A stretch of DNA of 64,000 nt, from positions 830,789-894,788 of the forward strand of contig SSNP01000123.1 in NCBI GenBank assembly GCA_006937955.1. The letters run 5' to 3'. Below, one piece after another: positions 1 to 12,300 of the stretch; position 1 is the stretch's first letter; each line of letters opens with the position of its first letter. The notes under the pieces were generated by a model. The model searched no databases, was not told the origin of the DNA, and saw only the letters and a program-made list of their open reading frames with translations. The DNA comes from Pachypanchax playfairii. Taxonomy: Eukaryota > Chordata > Actinopteri > Cyprinodontiformes > Aplocheilidae. Both the position numbers and the translations under genes were made by a program.

Positions 1-17
1 TGTATAAACACTTTGCT

Positions 18-228
18 TAAAGAGTCCCTTCCATTATAAACAGTGTTTCTGAGGTTTCTGTTGAATATTTTAGCTCCACAGGTGTTCTTACCTTCATAGT
101 GGGTGAAAACAGGTCAACAACTTCTCTTTCAGTTTTAATCTCTCAAACTACGCAGGTGGTGATAAAACCAGAGTTCTCCAGAGTTCTAACGGCCTGTATC
201 TGTTTCATCAGCTCCCACAGTTGAAACC
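18..228. mobile_element. TTAAAGAG-ended repeat arm (copy 1)
   Basis: This is nearly identical, apart from scattered substitutions, to 53008-53245. Shared text includes AGTGTTTCTGAGG, TCCACAGGTGTTCTTACC and ACTACGCAGGTGGTGATAAA. It begins TTAAAGAGTCCC. The similarity ends near 228, where this copy runs on into a THAP-like fragment. No matching right end was found in the window. Confidence 0.6.
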
Positions 229-349
229 ATAGACATGTATATAATCACTAGACGCCCTATTGGCTGCTTCGGCGCAGGAAATGCGGCTGCCATTAGAGTC
301 CGGTATTCAACGCAGAGTCACAACTGAAAACAACAGCGGTTCATACAGG

Positions 350-1018
350 ATGTTTGAATGTTGTTCAGCATATTTCTGCTTTAATAAACGGAATATTGAG
401 ACCAGGACTCACAGGATTTCACAGGTAAGACTGAACATCGTTATTTTTTTTGACAAAATACATATTTTGTACCGTATGTCCACCAGCCTGCTAACGTTAG
501 CTACATAGGAACACCGGTGTTTATTTATCTGACATTTAGAAATTATATATCCAATAACACTGATTACAGCTGACAAAAGAATGCTAAGGTATAAATAAAT
601 AATATTACTGGTTTAAAGTCCCAGTTGATGAACTTTCTACAGCTTTGGTTCATTATCAACAGAAGTGTTTGTGTTATTTCAAAATAAACGTTTATCAGTT
701 CTCTGGAGTGAAAACAGGAATAAAGTGTGAAGTAAAAGTTAATATGAATAAAATGCGAAGAAGAATGAAGAGAATATGATTAATAATCTTTTCTTTTTTT
801 TGTGTGACTCTAAAATCTCTGGTTTTTGATTTAAATATTTTCCAAATCAATATCAGAAAGAAGTGAGAAGATTCCTGAAGAAGAAAAGGTTTCATAATCC
901 AGAGTCTTCGTTCTCTGCAGTGAACATTACAAACCAGAAGATTTTAATCCAACTGGTCATCAGACTGAGAGATGCAGTTATTCCAACCATCTTCATCTTT
1001 CTGGTTCCTCTTCCAGGA
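350..1018 (+). pseudogene. Degraded THAP-domain fragment (two exon-like pieces)
   Basis: The first piece (350-424) reads MFECCSAYFCFNKRNIET, with the Cys-Cys-x-x-Y start typical of THAP zinc fingers, and ends CAG/GTAAGA. The second piece (about 878-1005) reads RVFVLCSEHYKPEDFNPTG, the central C-x-x-H half of the domain. A one-frame shift then gives LRDAVIPTIF, the conserved AVPTIF tail. THAP domains bind DNA and occur in THAP proteins and in P-element- and Kolobok-type transposases. The segment between the pieces has stops and the second piece is frameshifted, so this is broken. It could be a relic of a THAP transposase linked to the repeat arm at 18-228. Confidence 0.6.
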
Positions 1019-1544
1019 GTAGCTGTATCATCATAAGATCCTGTTTTCATGTCATGTATTAAAACTCTATTTATTCTCTTTATTTATTATCTATTTATAT
1101 TTAAATAGTATCATATCTTGTGCTCCCTGCAGATGTTTCACATCAACCCCAGAGTGACCCAGAACTGAAATGGGAACAGATGCTGTAAACAATAAACTGT
1201 ATATTATTTTAAAATGTTCATCTTTAATTTAAACAGAAATAGTAAAAGTTTAATTTTGGGGTTCATCTCTTTTCCTGGAGGGTTATGTGTTTGATTATTG
1301 CATTATGATTATTATTTTGTGATTATGACCAAATTATGTTAATATATGCCTTTAATTTTTGGCTACTATAAAAGGAGTTTTATAGTTTAATAAAAGGGGA
1401 ATTATAGAAGAAATCCAGGTTACTTCATGACGACCATGACACAGTTACAAATAATTATAACTTAAGACATCTTGTTCTTAGTTTCTTCATCAACAAGTAC
1501 GTAGATTAGATTCTCCTCATCTCATCAGAACATTCTACACACAG
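1019..1544. other. AT-rich non-coding stretch
   Basis: No gene, element end or RNA signature seen. It is AT-rich with short direct repeats of TTTATT. Confidence 0.4.
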
Positions 1545-2505
1545 AGGGTACTGATGAGGTCCAGGGTTCTGATGAGGTCCAGGGTACTGATGAGGTCCAG
1601 GGTACTGATGAGGTCCAGGGTTCTGATGAGGTCCAGGGTACTGATGAGGTCCAGGGTACTGATGAGGTCCAGGGTTCTGATGAGGTCCAGGGTACTGATG
1701 AGGTCCAGGGTACTGATGAGGTCCAGGGTACTGATGAGGTCCAGGGTTCTGATGAGGTCCAGGGTTCTGATGAGGTCCAGGGTTCTGATGAGGTCCAGGT
1801 ACTGATGAGGTCCAGGGTACTGATGAGGTCCAGGGTACTGATGAGGTCCAGGGTTCTGATGAGGTCCAGGGTACTGATGAGGTCCAGGGTACTGATGAGG
1901 TCCAGGGTACTGATGAGGTCCAGGTACTGATGAGGTCCAGGGTTCTGATGAGGTCCAGGGTACTGATGAGGTCCAGGGTACTAATGAGGTCCAGGGTTCT
2001 GATGAGGTCCAGGGTACTGATGAGGTCCAGGGTTCTGATGAGGTCCAGGGTTCTGATGAGGTCCAGGGTACTGATGAGGTCCAGGTTCTGATGAGGTCCA
2101 GGGTTCTGATGAGGTCCAGGGTACTGATGAGGTCCAGGGTTCTGATGAGGTCCAGGGTACTGATGAGGTCCAGGGTTCTGATGAGGTCCAGGGTACTAAT
2201 GAGGTCCAGGGTTCTGATGAGGTCCAGGGTACTGATGAGGTCCAGGGTACTGATGAGGTCCAGGTTCTGATGAGGTCCAGGGTTCTGATGAGGTCCAGGG
2301 TTCTGATGAGGTCCAGGGTACTGATGAGGTCCAGGGTTCTGATGAGGTCCAGGGTACTGATGAGGTCCAGGGTACTGATGAGGTCCAGGTACTGATGAGG
2401 TCCAGGGTACTGATGAGGTCCAGGGTTCTGATGAGGTCCAGGTACTGATGAGGTCCAGGGTATTGATGAGGTCCAGGGTATTGATGAGGTCCAGGGTTCT
2501 GATGT
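1545..2505. repeat. 18-bp minisatellite (about 53 units)
   Basis: Unit is TACTGATGAGGTCCAGGG with a common T/A switch (GGTTCT versus GGTACT) and occasional 17-bp units that lose one G. It abuts the 3' tail of the LINE copy at 2506-3594. Long ORFs on both strands (GPHQNP-, LDLIST- and RSRVLM-type repeats) are by-products of the period being divisible by three. Confidence 0.97.
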
Positions 2506-3594
2506 TCATCAAATCAAATCAAAATCAAAAATACTTTATTAATCCCCGAAGGGAAATTCAAGTGTTGTTGTAGCTCAGTTATTCTTCAGGGAGCCAATAT
2601 AGAAGGTTCTAGCTGTGGACATTAAGGATCTCCTGTAGAGGGTTCTAGCTGTAGACAGGAAGGATCTCCTGTAGAGAGTTCTAGCTGTGGACAGGAAGGA
2701 TCTCCTGTAGAGGGTTCTAGCTGTAGACAGGAAGGATCTCCTGTAGAGGGTTCTAGTTGTAGACAGGAAGGATCTCCTGTAGAGGGTTCTAGCTGTAGAC
2801 AGGAAGGATCTCCTGTAGAGGGTTCTAGATGTAGACAGGAAGGATCTCCTGTAGAGGGTTCTAGCTGTGGACAGGAAGGATCTCCTGTAGAGGGTTCTAG
2901 TTGTGGACAGGAAGGATCTCCTGTAGAGGGTTCTAGCTGTAGACGGGAAGGATCTCCTGTAGAGGGTTCTAGCTGTGGACAGGAAGGATCTCCTGTAGAG
3001 GGTTCTAGCTGTGGACAGGAAGGATCCCTGTAGAGGGTTCTAGCTGTGGACAGGAAGGATCTCCTGTAGAGGGTTCTAGTTGTAGACAGGAAGGATCTCC
3101 TGTAGAGGGTTCTAGCTGTGGACAGGAAGGATCTCCTGTAGCGGTCTGTGCTGCAGCGGATTATGAAGAATCTTCTGACTGAAGACACTCTGTTGTTGAG
3201 TTACTGTGTTCTGAAGAGGATGATGAGGGTTTTCCATCATGTTCTTCATCCTCCTTTGGACAATCAACTCAAGAGACTCCAGTTCAGTCTCCAGGACAGA
3301 ACCAGCCCAACTTATCAATCTGTCCAGCCTCCTCGTGTCACATACTCTGATGCTCCGCCCCCAACAGGTAACTGCAGATGTGATCAGCTGACAAACTCCT
3401 CTTCTTTTTTCGCTCCTCTTCAAATCTCTGTCTGCCCGTATTGTTTGAAAGCCAGACAGAGACACACTGGAGTCCAGGATATGTCCCTTTAGCCGTGTCT
3501 CAGTGAAACACATGATGCTCTTTCTCTCTCTTCACTCTGCTCCTGCTCTACATCCACGTCTTCTTCTTTTGAGCTCATCAGGGATCCAGACTTT
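2506..3594 (-). mobile_element. Internally deleted Rex/L2-like LINE copy A with amplified 3' end
   Basis: Reads on the minus strand from the 5' side (GAAAGTCTGGATCC at about 3594) through an endonuclease start (MCFTETRLKGHILDSS, then GFQTIRADRD). It then jumps straight to the reverse-transcriptase C-terminus (LDRLISWAGSVLETELESLE). The tail is a 36-bp array followed by CTTTATTAATCCCCGAAGGG at 2530-2550. The whole RT core is missing. The copy at 29190-30055 has the same internal junction. Confidence 0.8.
2605..3145 (-). repeat. 36-bp minisatellite derived from LINE RT C-terminus (about 15 units)
   Basis: Unit core on the minus strand is GGAGATCCTTCCTGTCCACA followed by GCTAGAACCCTCTACA. Each unit is 12 codons and encodes the C-terminal LINE motif type RRSFLSTARTLY, so the amplified piece corresponds to the last conserved block of the RT ORF. 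Units differ by G/A and C/T changes. One unit has a deletion near 3028 that shifts the frame. Confidence 0.93.
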
Positions 3595-4435
3595 CAATTT
3601 GAGGATTATTTCAGCCTTAGAAATGTCAGTTAGCTGCTCTTACTTGTAAACAAGTCTCTTGTTGCCATGGTTACGCATCATAACAAGTGGCAAAAAAGTG
3701 ACAAATCCAGCAAAAAACTCGATCAGCACAGCACCCAAATCAGAAGAAAAGTATTTAGAAAATATTTCCAGAAGAAAAAACCATCAAGAAATACTCAAAA
3801 AGAATAAAAAAATGCTAGCAAGTGCTAGCTAAGTCACAGAGCTACTCCAACAAGCTGCCACCAGTTATAGCGCTATTCCGGAATGCATTCATGTGGAGGT
3901 TTTCTACAACGATCATTTAGAGCTGAAGCGAGTCGATCTGTGACGTCACATGTTGCATCACAGTTATCAACCTCAAGACTGATATATTAGTGTGTGTATT
4001 TATACATGCATGTATTACTACTACTTTGATCTTATGTTAAACCGTGTATATACTGTATTGTAAAATAATATTTTATAAAACCTCTGTGCAGTTATTTCTA
4101 ATCAATGAGCAATACTCTATAATATAACAATAGAAAACTTACATCTTGTGGAACATTTATTTATACTCACACATCACCTCCAAGTTTATATTGTATATAC
4201 TTTCTGTATATATTTTGCAAATATTTTTATGTTTAGCTTTTCTATATCTATATCTATAACTGCTTTTATTCACTGATAATTGGAACAGCTCTAATTTAAT
4301 TTTACTGCATATAATAATAATAATATTCAGTAAAATAACTGATTAAAAACTTTTGATTCTGTTATATTTGTTGTGTTTTACTAAATACTACTTAAGACCA
4401 CTACTAATCTTAAATTACACTGAATCACTTGTTTA
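3595..4435. other. AT-rich non-coding stretch
   Basis: No gene or clear element. 3595-3960 holds mixed sequence with a CGTCACATG motif. 3960-4380 is AT-rich and low complexity. Confidence 0.4.
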
Positions 4436-4439
4436 TATC

Positions 4440-4720
4440 TAAAAAACATGACAGAATCTCTCCAGTCTGCTGTGATTACACTGTAATGTAGTGGAGTCTG
4501 TACCGGAGCCAAGATGGCCGCCGGTCCTCTGTCTCTGCAAGGGGACCTGAAGGGGGAGGAGGGAAGTTTTGGGGGGTGGGATGGATTGTCCATGATGGAG
4601 AGAAGTTTGTTCAGAGACTTTCAAACACCTCCAGCTTCTGTCTGATGATGTTACCAGTCTTTGTTATGAGTTTGTGGAGCTGATGCTGTTTGGGATGCTC
4701 TGAACAGACCTGCTGCATTA
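4440..4720 (-). mobile_element. LINE 3'-end fragment (Rex/L2-like)
   Basis: The minus strand encodes KLITKTGNIIRQKLEVFESL followed, in a broken frame, by a SIMDNPSHPP-like block. This order (Lys/Thr-Gly helix, then NPSHP) is that of the C-terminal end of L2/Rex-like reverse transcriptases. It lies just downstream of iqgap3 exon 28, inside the following intron. Confidence 0.5.
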
Positions 4721-4835
4721 AAAGTTTACACTTTTGTTTACCTCTCAGATATTTGAAAGAAACAAAACAACCAAAAAGACACAATGTCAGAAACTGGCAG
4801 CAAACCAATCCACCATCCAGTGACGACTGATTCAC

Positions 4836-6358
4836 CTTGTAGAGCTCGTCCTCACTGGCTTCAGGAAACTTTGTCTTAAGGGCATCTCTGAGCACCTTGG
4901 CTGTGTAACGCAGACCGTAACTAGAACAAGTGACAAAAACAAACTATCAGAATAAACCAGGAATAACCTCCTATCACCCAATGGACAGGTGGAGACATAC
5001 AGAACTTTATGGACAGGTATGGAGACCTACGGGAGCTTGTTGAGGTTAGAAGTGATGGCTTTTAAAACTCGATCCGTCAGGTTCTTCAGACTGATGATGG
5101 CAATGTCAATTCGTCTCTGAATTTCAGGATGTGCCAGAGCCTCTTCAGGAGAAACCTCATAAGGCAGAGAACTGAGGTGAGACAGGGAGACAGGTGAGAC
5201 AGGTGTACCAGCTTAATCACTCAGAGATCTACAGATTTGTAGCAGAATGAGTCGGTCTTTCCACCTCTTTTGTCCAGTCTGGGTCTCAGTCTGGTTGATC
5301 CAAGTCTTGTAGACTTCCACTGGGTCAGTTCTGATGCTGAGGGACCGGTCCAGCAGGATGTCCTGAAGAGCTGGGCCCAAAGAGTCCCTCAAGGCATTCT
5401 GACCATGAGCATGGCGGTAAAAGTTGACCAGCATCTTGACAACAGTAGGATTACCTGTGACCACATCCTGAGGCTGCTCCACCTTCAGTCTAACCTCAGC
5501 AAATACACAGGTATGTTCAGGTGTATGCTGACATCACAGCGCAAAGACACAATTTGTGACATCACAGGAAGTTACCTTATTTCATACTGGAGCGCCTCAA
5601 TGAACAGCTGTAGCAACAGGAAAGCCTCTCGGTGGTCAGAGCCGTAGTTAAATAGACTGAATACCAACATCTCCATGAAGGAGGTGGAGTGACTCTGAGG
5701 CATCAAGAAGATCACCTGAGCTAGGTACAAAGGCTGAGTCTGAAACAGAAGGACAGAATTTTACAACTAATCTGTGGTTGTCTCATCTGTGGCAGGTACA
5801 GCAGACACTTCTCACTTGCAGCAGGTAGAAGAGGTGCTGGTAAGCTTCCAGTCTCTCTCTCCTTTCTCTGCTCAGAGCCTTCAGTCCTTTACATCTCCCC
5901 GTGTCCATCATGTCCGACAGCTGCTCTTTGTTCTTCTTTGTCAGTTTCTTACAGTGAGACACAACTTCCTGTTCAGAGATCAGACACAGACCTCAACAGG
6001 GCAAACTGGACTCACAGAACCAGAACAGAACTAAATCTGGGTTGTTTGGAAGATTGGCAGGTTTGGGTCAAAGTTCTGTGGGTCTGGTTGGGGTTATTTA
6101 ATGAGTGGATAGGTGAGAGCTGAGTTCAGATTTTTTGGAATGTTTTTACCTGAAGTGTGGCTCTGTTCCGGACAAGGAGACCAATCTTCAGGTCCATTAG
6201 GTCCAAGTCTGCCTCCAGCTGCCTGTTGAAGCGAATGCTCCTCACCACTTCCTCTCTCAGGTTCAGAAGCTCAGCTTCTTTTCTGATGTCAACATCACCC
6301 AGATTGAGCAGGTGAAGAAACTTCCTGACCACAGATAAAGGGGGTGGGTCTAAATGTA
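4836..6358 (-). CDS. iqgap3: iqgap3 exons 23-28: pre-GRD and start of RasGAP-related domain
   Basis: Exon 23 (6358-6150) encodes PPLSVVRKFLHLLN and DLMDLKIGLLVRNR. Exon 24 (5968-5816) encodes VSHCKKLTKKNKEQLSDMM and EAYQHLFYLLQ. Exon 25 (5739-5576) encodes LAQVIFLMPQ. Exon 26 (5489-5265) holds EQPQDVVTGNPTVVK and TDPVEVYKTWINQTE. Exon 27 (5171-5031) and exon 28 (4920-4836) encode LPYEVSPEEALAHPE and YGLRYTAKVLRDAL. Exon 28 ends at DELYK with a GTGAAT donor. The next family block (GNLLYYRF...NPA) is not found in 1-4835. IQGAP GRDs bind Rac/Cdc42-GTP without stimulating hydrolysis. Confidence 0.92.
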
Positions 6359-9300
6359 CTAAGAAAGGTGAAGGGGAGGAGCTTATTAATCACTTCAAGA
6401 ATGAGCTAAAACTGAAAAATATGACATCACAAATGCAGTTTAATTAATCAGATACATGGTGCAAACCCACCCAGCATTCGGTACTCATGTCTTGCTCTGT
6501 TGGCTCTGAAGAAAGCCTGTATCTTTATGACAGCATCCACCTACCAACACACAATTACCATATGCCATTACGAGACAGCACATCCTACTCTCTGACTTGC
6601 TGACACAAAATGATTACAAACGGTTCCTAATAGAAGACATTTCACATTCAGTCCTGAAGACACCAATTAGTCTGCAGGTGGTGTTTAAAGGTCCCATATT
6701 ATGAAAAATTCACCTTTTCTGAGATTTGGGGTGTTATTGTGTGTCTGTGGTGCATATACACACATACAAAGTTGGAAAAAAAAGCATTTATGCTGTTTTG
6801 AGTGAGATACGAGGTTTCTGAATTCGTCCTACCTCCAGTCTAATAAGTGTGCTGTTCAAATATGTCGCGACTTCCTACGTCACAAAGCAGGAGGGGGTTG
6901 TGCTCTGATGGGGTTCACACACCTACCGAGAACTTTCTCCACCCACCAGGTACAGCAGTAGTTTTGTTAACAGTTCGAAACCCCTGATTCAGGTAATGAA
7001 ACTCACCCTTCAAATGCTCTGATGTTTGCTGCTCAGAAGAACACAAAACACTTCATCAGGTCCCGGTTGAAGAGGACAGAAGAGCAGCATAGATTGAATT
7101 TATTTATGATAATAATGTCCCTGTTACCGTTGGCAAAAAACGACCAGAGCTGAGCTGTAGCTAATGAAGAGCTAACACTGTTACTGGAGCTGAGCTGTAG
7201 CTAATGACGAGCTAACACCATTACCAGACCCGAGCTGTAGCTAATGAAGAGCTAACACCGTTACCGGAGCCGAGCTGTAGCTAATGACGAGCTAACACCG
7301 TTACCAGACCCGAGCTGTAGCTAATGAAGAGCTAACACCATTACCGGAGCCGAGCTGTAGCTAATGAAGAGCTAACACCATAATCGGAGCCGAGCTGTAG
7401 CTAATGGAGAGCTAACAAGGTTCCATCTCTTTCTGGGTCAAACTGGTAAGCTTGAAGAACTGCATTTCTACCAGACGCAGCAAAACAACACAGATACATG
7501 AATAAATGTCAGACTAACCTTTCAATAACGTGCTGTTAGAGTTTTCAGGCTCAGTCTAAAGTTTTCAGTCACATTTTAAGTCCATTTCTTCGCACTGCAA
7601 CGCTTGTTTATCATTAATTGCAGTGTAATCAGCTGTTTGTTTACCAGCACCACTTGTGGGGCTTAGAGCTGCTAGTCTTCACAACTGTCCTAACCCACCT
7701 GAAACCGAGCTCTGCAAAAGGAGCTGGGATGAACAAGAGGACTGTGGGAAAAACAGCTGCACTTACAATAAGGACCATTTTGAACAATGCATGGCTTTTA
7801 CATGTTATTGAGATGTACTGAAATTATTCAGTGTGTGAAAAGTGCATAATATGGGCTCTTTAAAGTTATAGACAGACATGAAAAGTCTCAATGAATCAGA
7901 AGTTTGGATCAGAACCAAACTGAGAACAGACTCACATTCTGTTTGAAGAAACTCAGACGGGATAAATATTTTCTCCTCATCAGCCACATCTTCACAAACG
8001 ACTGAATCTGAAGAAGAACTTTGATTATCAGTGAAACAGCAGAAACAGTTTATCATGTTTTCACTTCAGCTGTTTTTCACGTTTCAGAACATGTTTTTAT
8101 GATGATTATTTAATTGTTCTAAAAACTGGAAGTTCTTCTTTTGAACATGAAGTAAAAAACTTTTGACTCAATTTTCTTTTTATTACTTACTTGTATTAGA
8201 TAATTCACACAAACACTTAATCTTTAAAATACTATAATAGACCAAAAGAGATAAGGAAATGGATGAATGTAAAGACTGGATAAACATCATGAAGCATCCT
8301 GAAGAAATTACTTCAAAATCTTTTGTTTTATTGCTCCAAAGTTTTCAGACTTTTTCAGTCCTGATAAGATGCTTCTACAAGACAAACCAGACTGGACCAG
8401 GGGATTGGTCCAAGGATTTAAAGGTTCTGTATCCTGCTATTTTACAGCTTTCAGCACCTGTGATACATATATGATAAAATCTTAAAGGTGTGATGACATC
8501 ACTGTTTAAACTGGCGTAAAGCTATTTCATGTAGTAGATATGCCCGCATATGTCAACTCACAAAAGAATTTGATTAAAAAACTAACAGGGCGGGGGTGTA
8601 CGGGCAGGTTAGAATCCTCTTCTCAGCAACACGGTTCCTTTCATTAATGATATGTGGGTCTCCCTGGCTGACTTCGCTCTGATTGGCTACAACCATTGCC
8701 CGCAGCAAGCCTTTCTTCTCGGCTCCGTCAACAGTCCAGTAACACGGCGAGTGGACGTTTACAACCGTATATGTTCGAGCCTGAAACGTCTTCTGAGGAA
8801 GACGGAGGGGTGAACACATAAAACTCAACTAATCACATGAGCGAATAAACAGTGCTGTCAGATGTTATCAATGAAAATCGATTCACAATATGGTATGATA
8901 AACCTGTTGCTCACGGACATTGTTGCTAGAGCGGCTATCACATGCTAGCATCATGAACTCTTCAGACCACGAACAAACGTTTATCAGACAAGGCAGCATT
9001 TTATTAAATAAATAAACTTACAGGTATTGACGATGTGGTCGCCTCCTTCACGGTTGGTAAAGAATTTTTAATTAAAATCAGTTTCTTTGACAATCCCAAC
9101 TTGAATTCACCCAGGTTATGGAAGCAGTCCTCCGTGAAGTGAGCTGAACATATTTTCTAATTGAGGTTATAACTGTGTGGCACTTCTCCATAAATGAACT
9201 TCAGCCACTCTTCTCTAGTTTTTTCATCCTTCGGGAGTGAGTGGAAACTTCCAGCATGGGTTGAGCATCCTTGGACACAACAGGTCCCCGTTTGCGTAGC

Positions 9301-12300
9301 CATCTCTTCTCAAGAGCAGCAGCACAAGCTAGCGCAACGCAGCTAACGGTGTATGGGCTGGGGGGGGGGGGTTGGACTGTTTACTTTACTGTGCACTTTT
9401 ATTGGACGCTATGAAATACGTAGGATGAAATGCCACGTAGGAAAAAATGGTGCTTTCCGATTCAACCGTTTTTTAAATATGAAACAAAGCGGACCGCCCA
9501 CAAACGGGAACTTTGATACTCGCTTTGGACGTTCACACGGCCTCATCAGTGCACAACACATCATGATATACCCCAAAAAACTCAAAAAAGTGCATTTTGA
9601 TGTCATAACCCCTTTAACGTTGGTGTTATATAATCTTCACTTACCCTGAAATATAACTTATATTCTCCAGTTAATCTCCAACCAGGAAGTAAAACACTGT
9701 TAACCTAAACCCCCCCCCCCTCGTGAGCGCAGGATTCAGGAGGATTACTGAGAAATGTGTGTATTAAACCAAAAACCACTCTGGAGGGTTTAATAAGGAA
9801 ATAACATCATAACATGGTTAAAAGATCCAAACAGCTGATTTTACATGATATAAGACCTTTAAACAGAACTGGACCGGAGGTTGAAATGAGACCGGATCTT
9901 TTACAGAAATGGCTCAGGGGTTCAGTTTAGGATAGCTGCACCAGATTAATCCAAATTGTTCTGAAGCAGGTGAATTTACAAAAAGTAATCTGTCGACTGT
10001 TCAACCCTAAAGTGTCATGTGATGAATTAAGTGGGTTTTAAACCAGTGATCAATGATATATCATTCAAAATTCAGTGGGACTTTGTGTCATAGTTGTAGA
10101 AGTATAAACATTTGTTACCTTGACAACAGCTCTCCTGTTCATGTAGAGGAACTGCAGCCGCTGCCTATAGAGTCGCTGCTGAACAAACCTCCTCCAGTGA
10201 GCCTGAACTCAAGCAGAGACACATGATGATCTTAAAATGATCTGAGAGTAGCAACACAGCTTCTGGGCAGGTCACACCATGCTCACCTGGATGATGATGA
10301 CAGCTGGTGTCAAACTCATAAGGTAATGTCGTCTAGCCCCCAGCTGTCTTCTAATCAGGAAACCCCGACACAGAGCCTGCAGGTGAACAAGGAGGTCTTT
10401 GCTGCTCTGCCACAGGATGCTGCGGCTGTATGAGGTGGAAACGCTGCTCACCACCTCCTGCAGGGGGAGACGCATCGCCACACATGACTTACAAATCGCA
10501 GGCTGAAAATATCTCAATTCTCCGTACTAAACTGGACTTTCAAAAACTAGGAGACAAGACTCAAAAACAGAAAACTTCCTCAGGTAGAAATATTCCTTGC
10601 AGGTGTGTCTTACCTGTATCTCATGATGGTCCATAAACACATTGTTATGTGTGAACCCTTTGGGTTTCTCCCAGCTTCCCTCCAGTTTCCTCAGGTGAAA
10701 GTAATAAAATGAGTCATCATGCAGTTTGAGTTGAATCCATGAACTCCTGTTTTCACCTGAACACACACACTCGGTTAGCGTCTCCAGCTCAGACAGACAG
10801 CATTAAAGACTGTGCTCACCTGTGACTGTTACCTGAGCGCGTCTTATCTGTAAGCCGAGCCCTCAGCCTCTGTTGATAATCTGCAGCGCAGTCTGATAAA
10901 ACTCCTCGTAGCTCGAGCTCCGGCATCAACAGAACACGAAGTGTCTGTTTGACCTGGTTCTCTTTCACCGCCTGGTTCACTGCTGCCACTGCCAGACACA
11001 CTGCAGAGACAACCAGCATCCTTTTGCTATATTCTTCTTTAAACATTGAAATAAATCATATCGCTAAATTTAGAATCAGAATGGTATTTATTGTCATTAT
11101 ATGGGCGGGTCATTTCTATGGATACACCTTAATAAAATGGGATTGGTTGGTGATATTAACGTCCTGTTTGTGGCACATTAGTATATGTGAGGGGACAAAC
11201 TTTTCAAGATGGGTGGTGACCATGGTGGCCATTTTGAAGTCGGCCATCTTGGATCCAACTTTTGTTTTTTCAATAGGAAGAGGGTCATGTGACACATCAA
11301 ACTTATTGGTAATTTCACAAGAAAAGCAATGGCGTGCTTGGTGTTAACATGATGCTGACCAGGCAGGACAGTTCCCCCTTGGCCAGCATCATGATTGAAA
11401 ACATTTTGTCCAGAACGTTGAGCCACCACGATACCAGATCCATAATTTAGGGTTTGAAGATCGTGCAGAAGAGACTCAGAGACGCAGGAGCACGAACAGG
11501 CAGGGGGCGGGGTCAGAGCGGGAGCAGAAAGAAAAGCGTGTGTCCTCGTCAGAGTGCAAAAGTAGAAGCACCTCATCTGATCTCAGATCAGTGTTCCTGA
11601 ATCCATCGACTGAAACAAGTCCAAAAACGGACCCAGGAACAGGCGTGTCTTCGTCAGGACACAGGATGTTTCCCATTATCAGATAATGTTAGTTTGAGAG
11701 GCGCTGAGTGAAAAACTTTGATTCTTTGGGTTTTTGTTTTATAAAATGTCCTGCACTTTCTAAACAACCAAGGCTGCACCACAGTGCTAAATAAAACATT
11801 TAACATCGACACATCTTCAAAGTAAACTTGACTCACGCTGACGAGCTTTCTGACTCTGCTGATTGGCCAGCTTCAATGCTTCCTGAATATCAGCCAACCA
11901 CAGCTCAGCTCCTGGGTCTCTGCTTACCTGATGGGAGAGAAGCACAACAGGTGGTTTAAGGTAGAGCAGTGAACATTCATTATAAACTAAATCACCATGA
12001 ATAATTTCAAGTGGGATGTTTGGAGTTAGTTTGAGATTACCTGCTCTACCTGTGTAGTTACCTGGGTTTTGTGCTTTCTGGCTCTGCTCAGCAGGATCAG
12101 GTATCTACAGGTGTTGGCAGGTAAAACCTCCTCTAGACCACAGGAGGGATGCATCAGAGCAGACCTCAGCTGCTGGAGGTCTCCTCTTAAAACAGCCTCA
12201 TTTATCAGGCTGACAGCCAGGAACTCTGTTAGACAGGTGGCAGGTAACACAGAGTGGATGTGAACCAGGAACAGGATAAAGCTGACTGATTCCCTTAACC

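Noticed and set aside
1535..2512. 325-codon ORF with Pro/His/Gln-rich and LDLIST repeats
   Set aside because: It switches frame with each 17-bp unit and consists only of the 18-bp minisatellite.
4611..4835. Possible further iqgap3 exon (KLITKTGNIIRQKLEVFESL)
   Set aside because: The sequence does not match the GNLLYYR region expected next. It fits the C-terminal end of an L2/Rex-like reverse transcriptase.
7936..8007. Apparent loss of the third IQ motif of iqgap3
   Set aside because: On a second reading of intron sequence a 72-nt phase-0 exon encoding IQSFVKMWLMRRKYL with AG and GTGAGT borders was found here, so all four IQ motifs are present.
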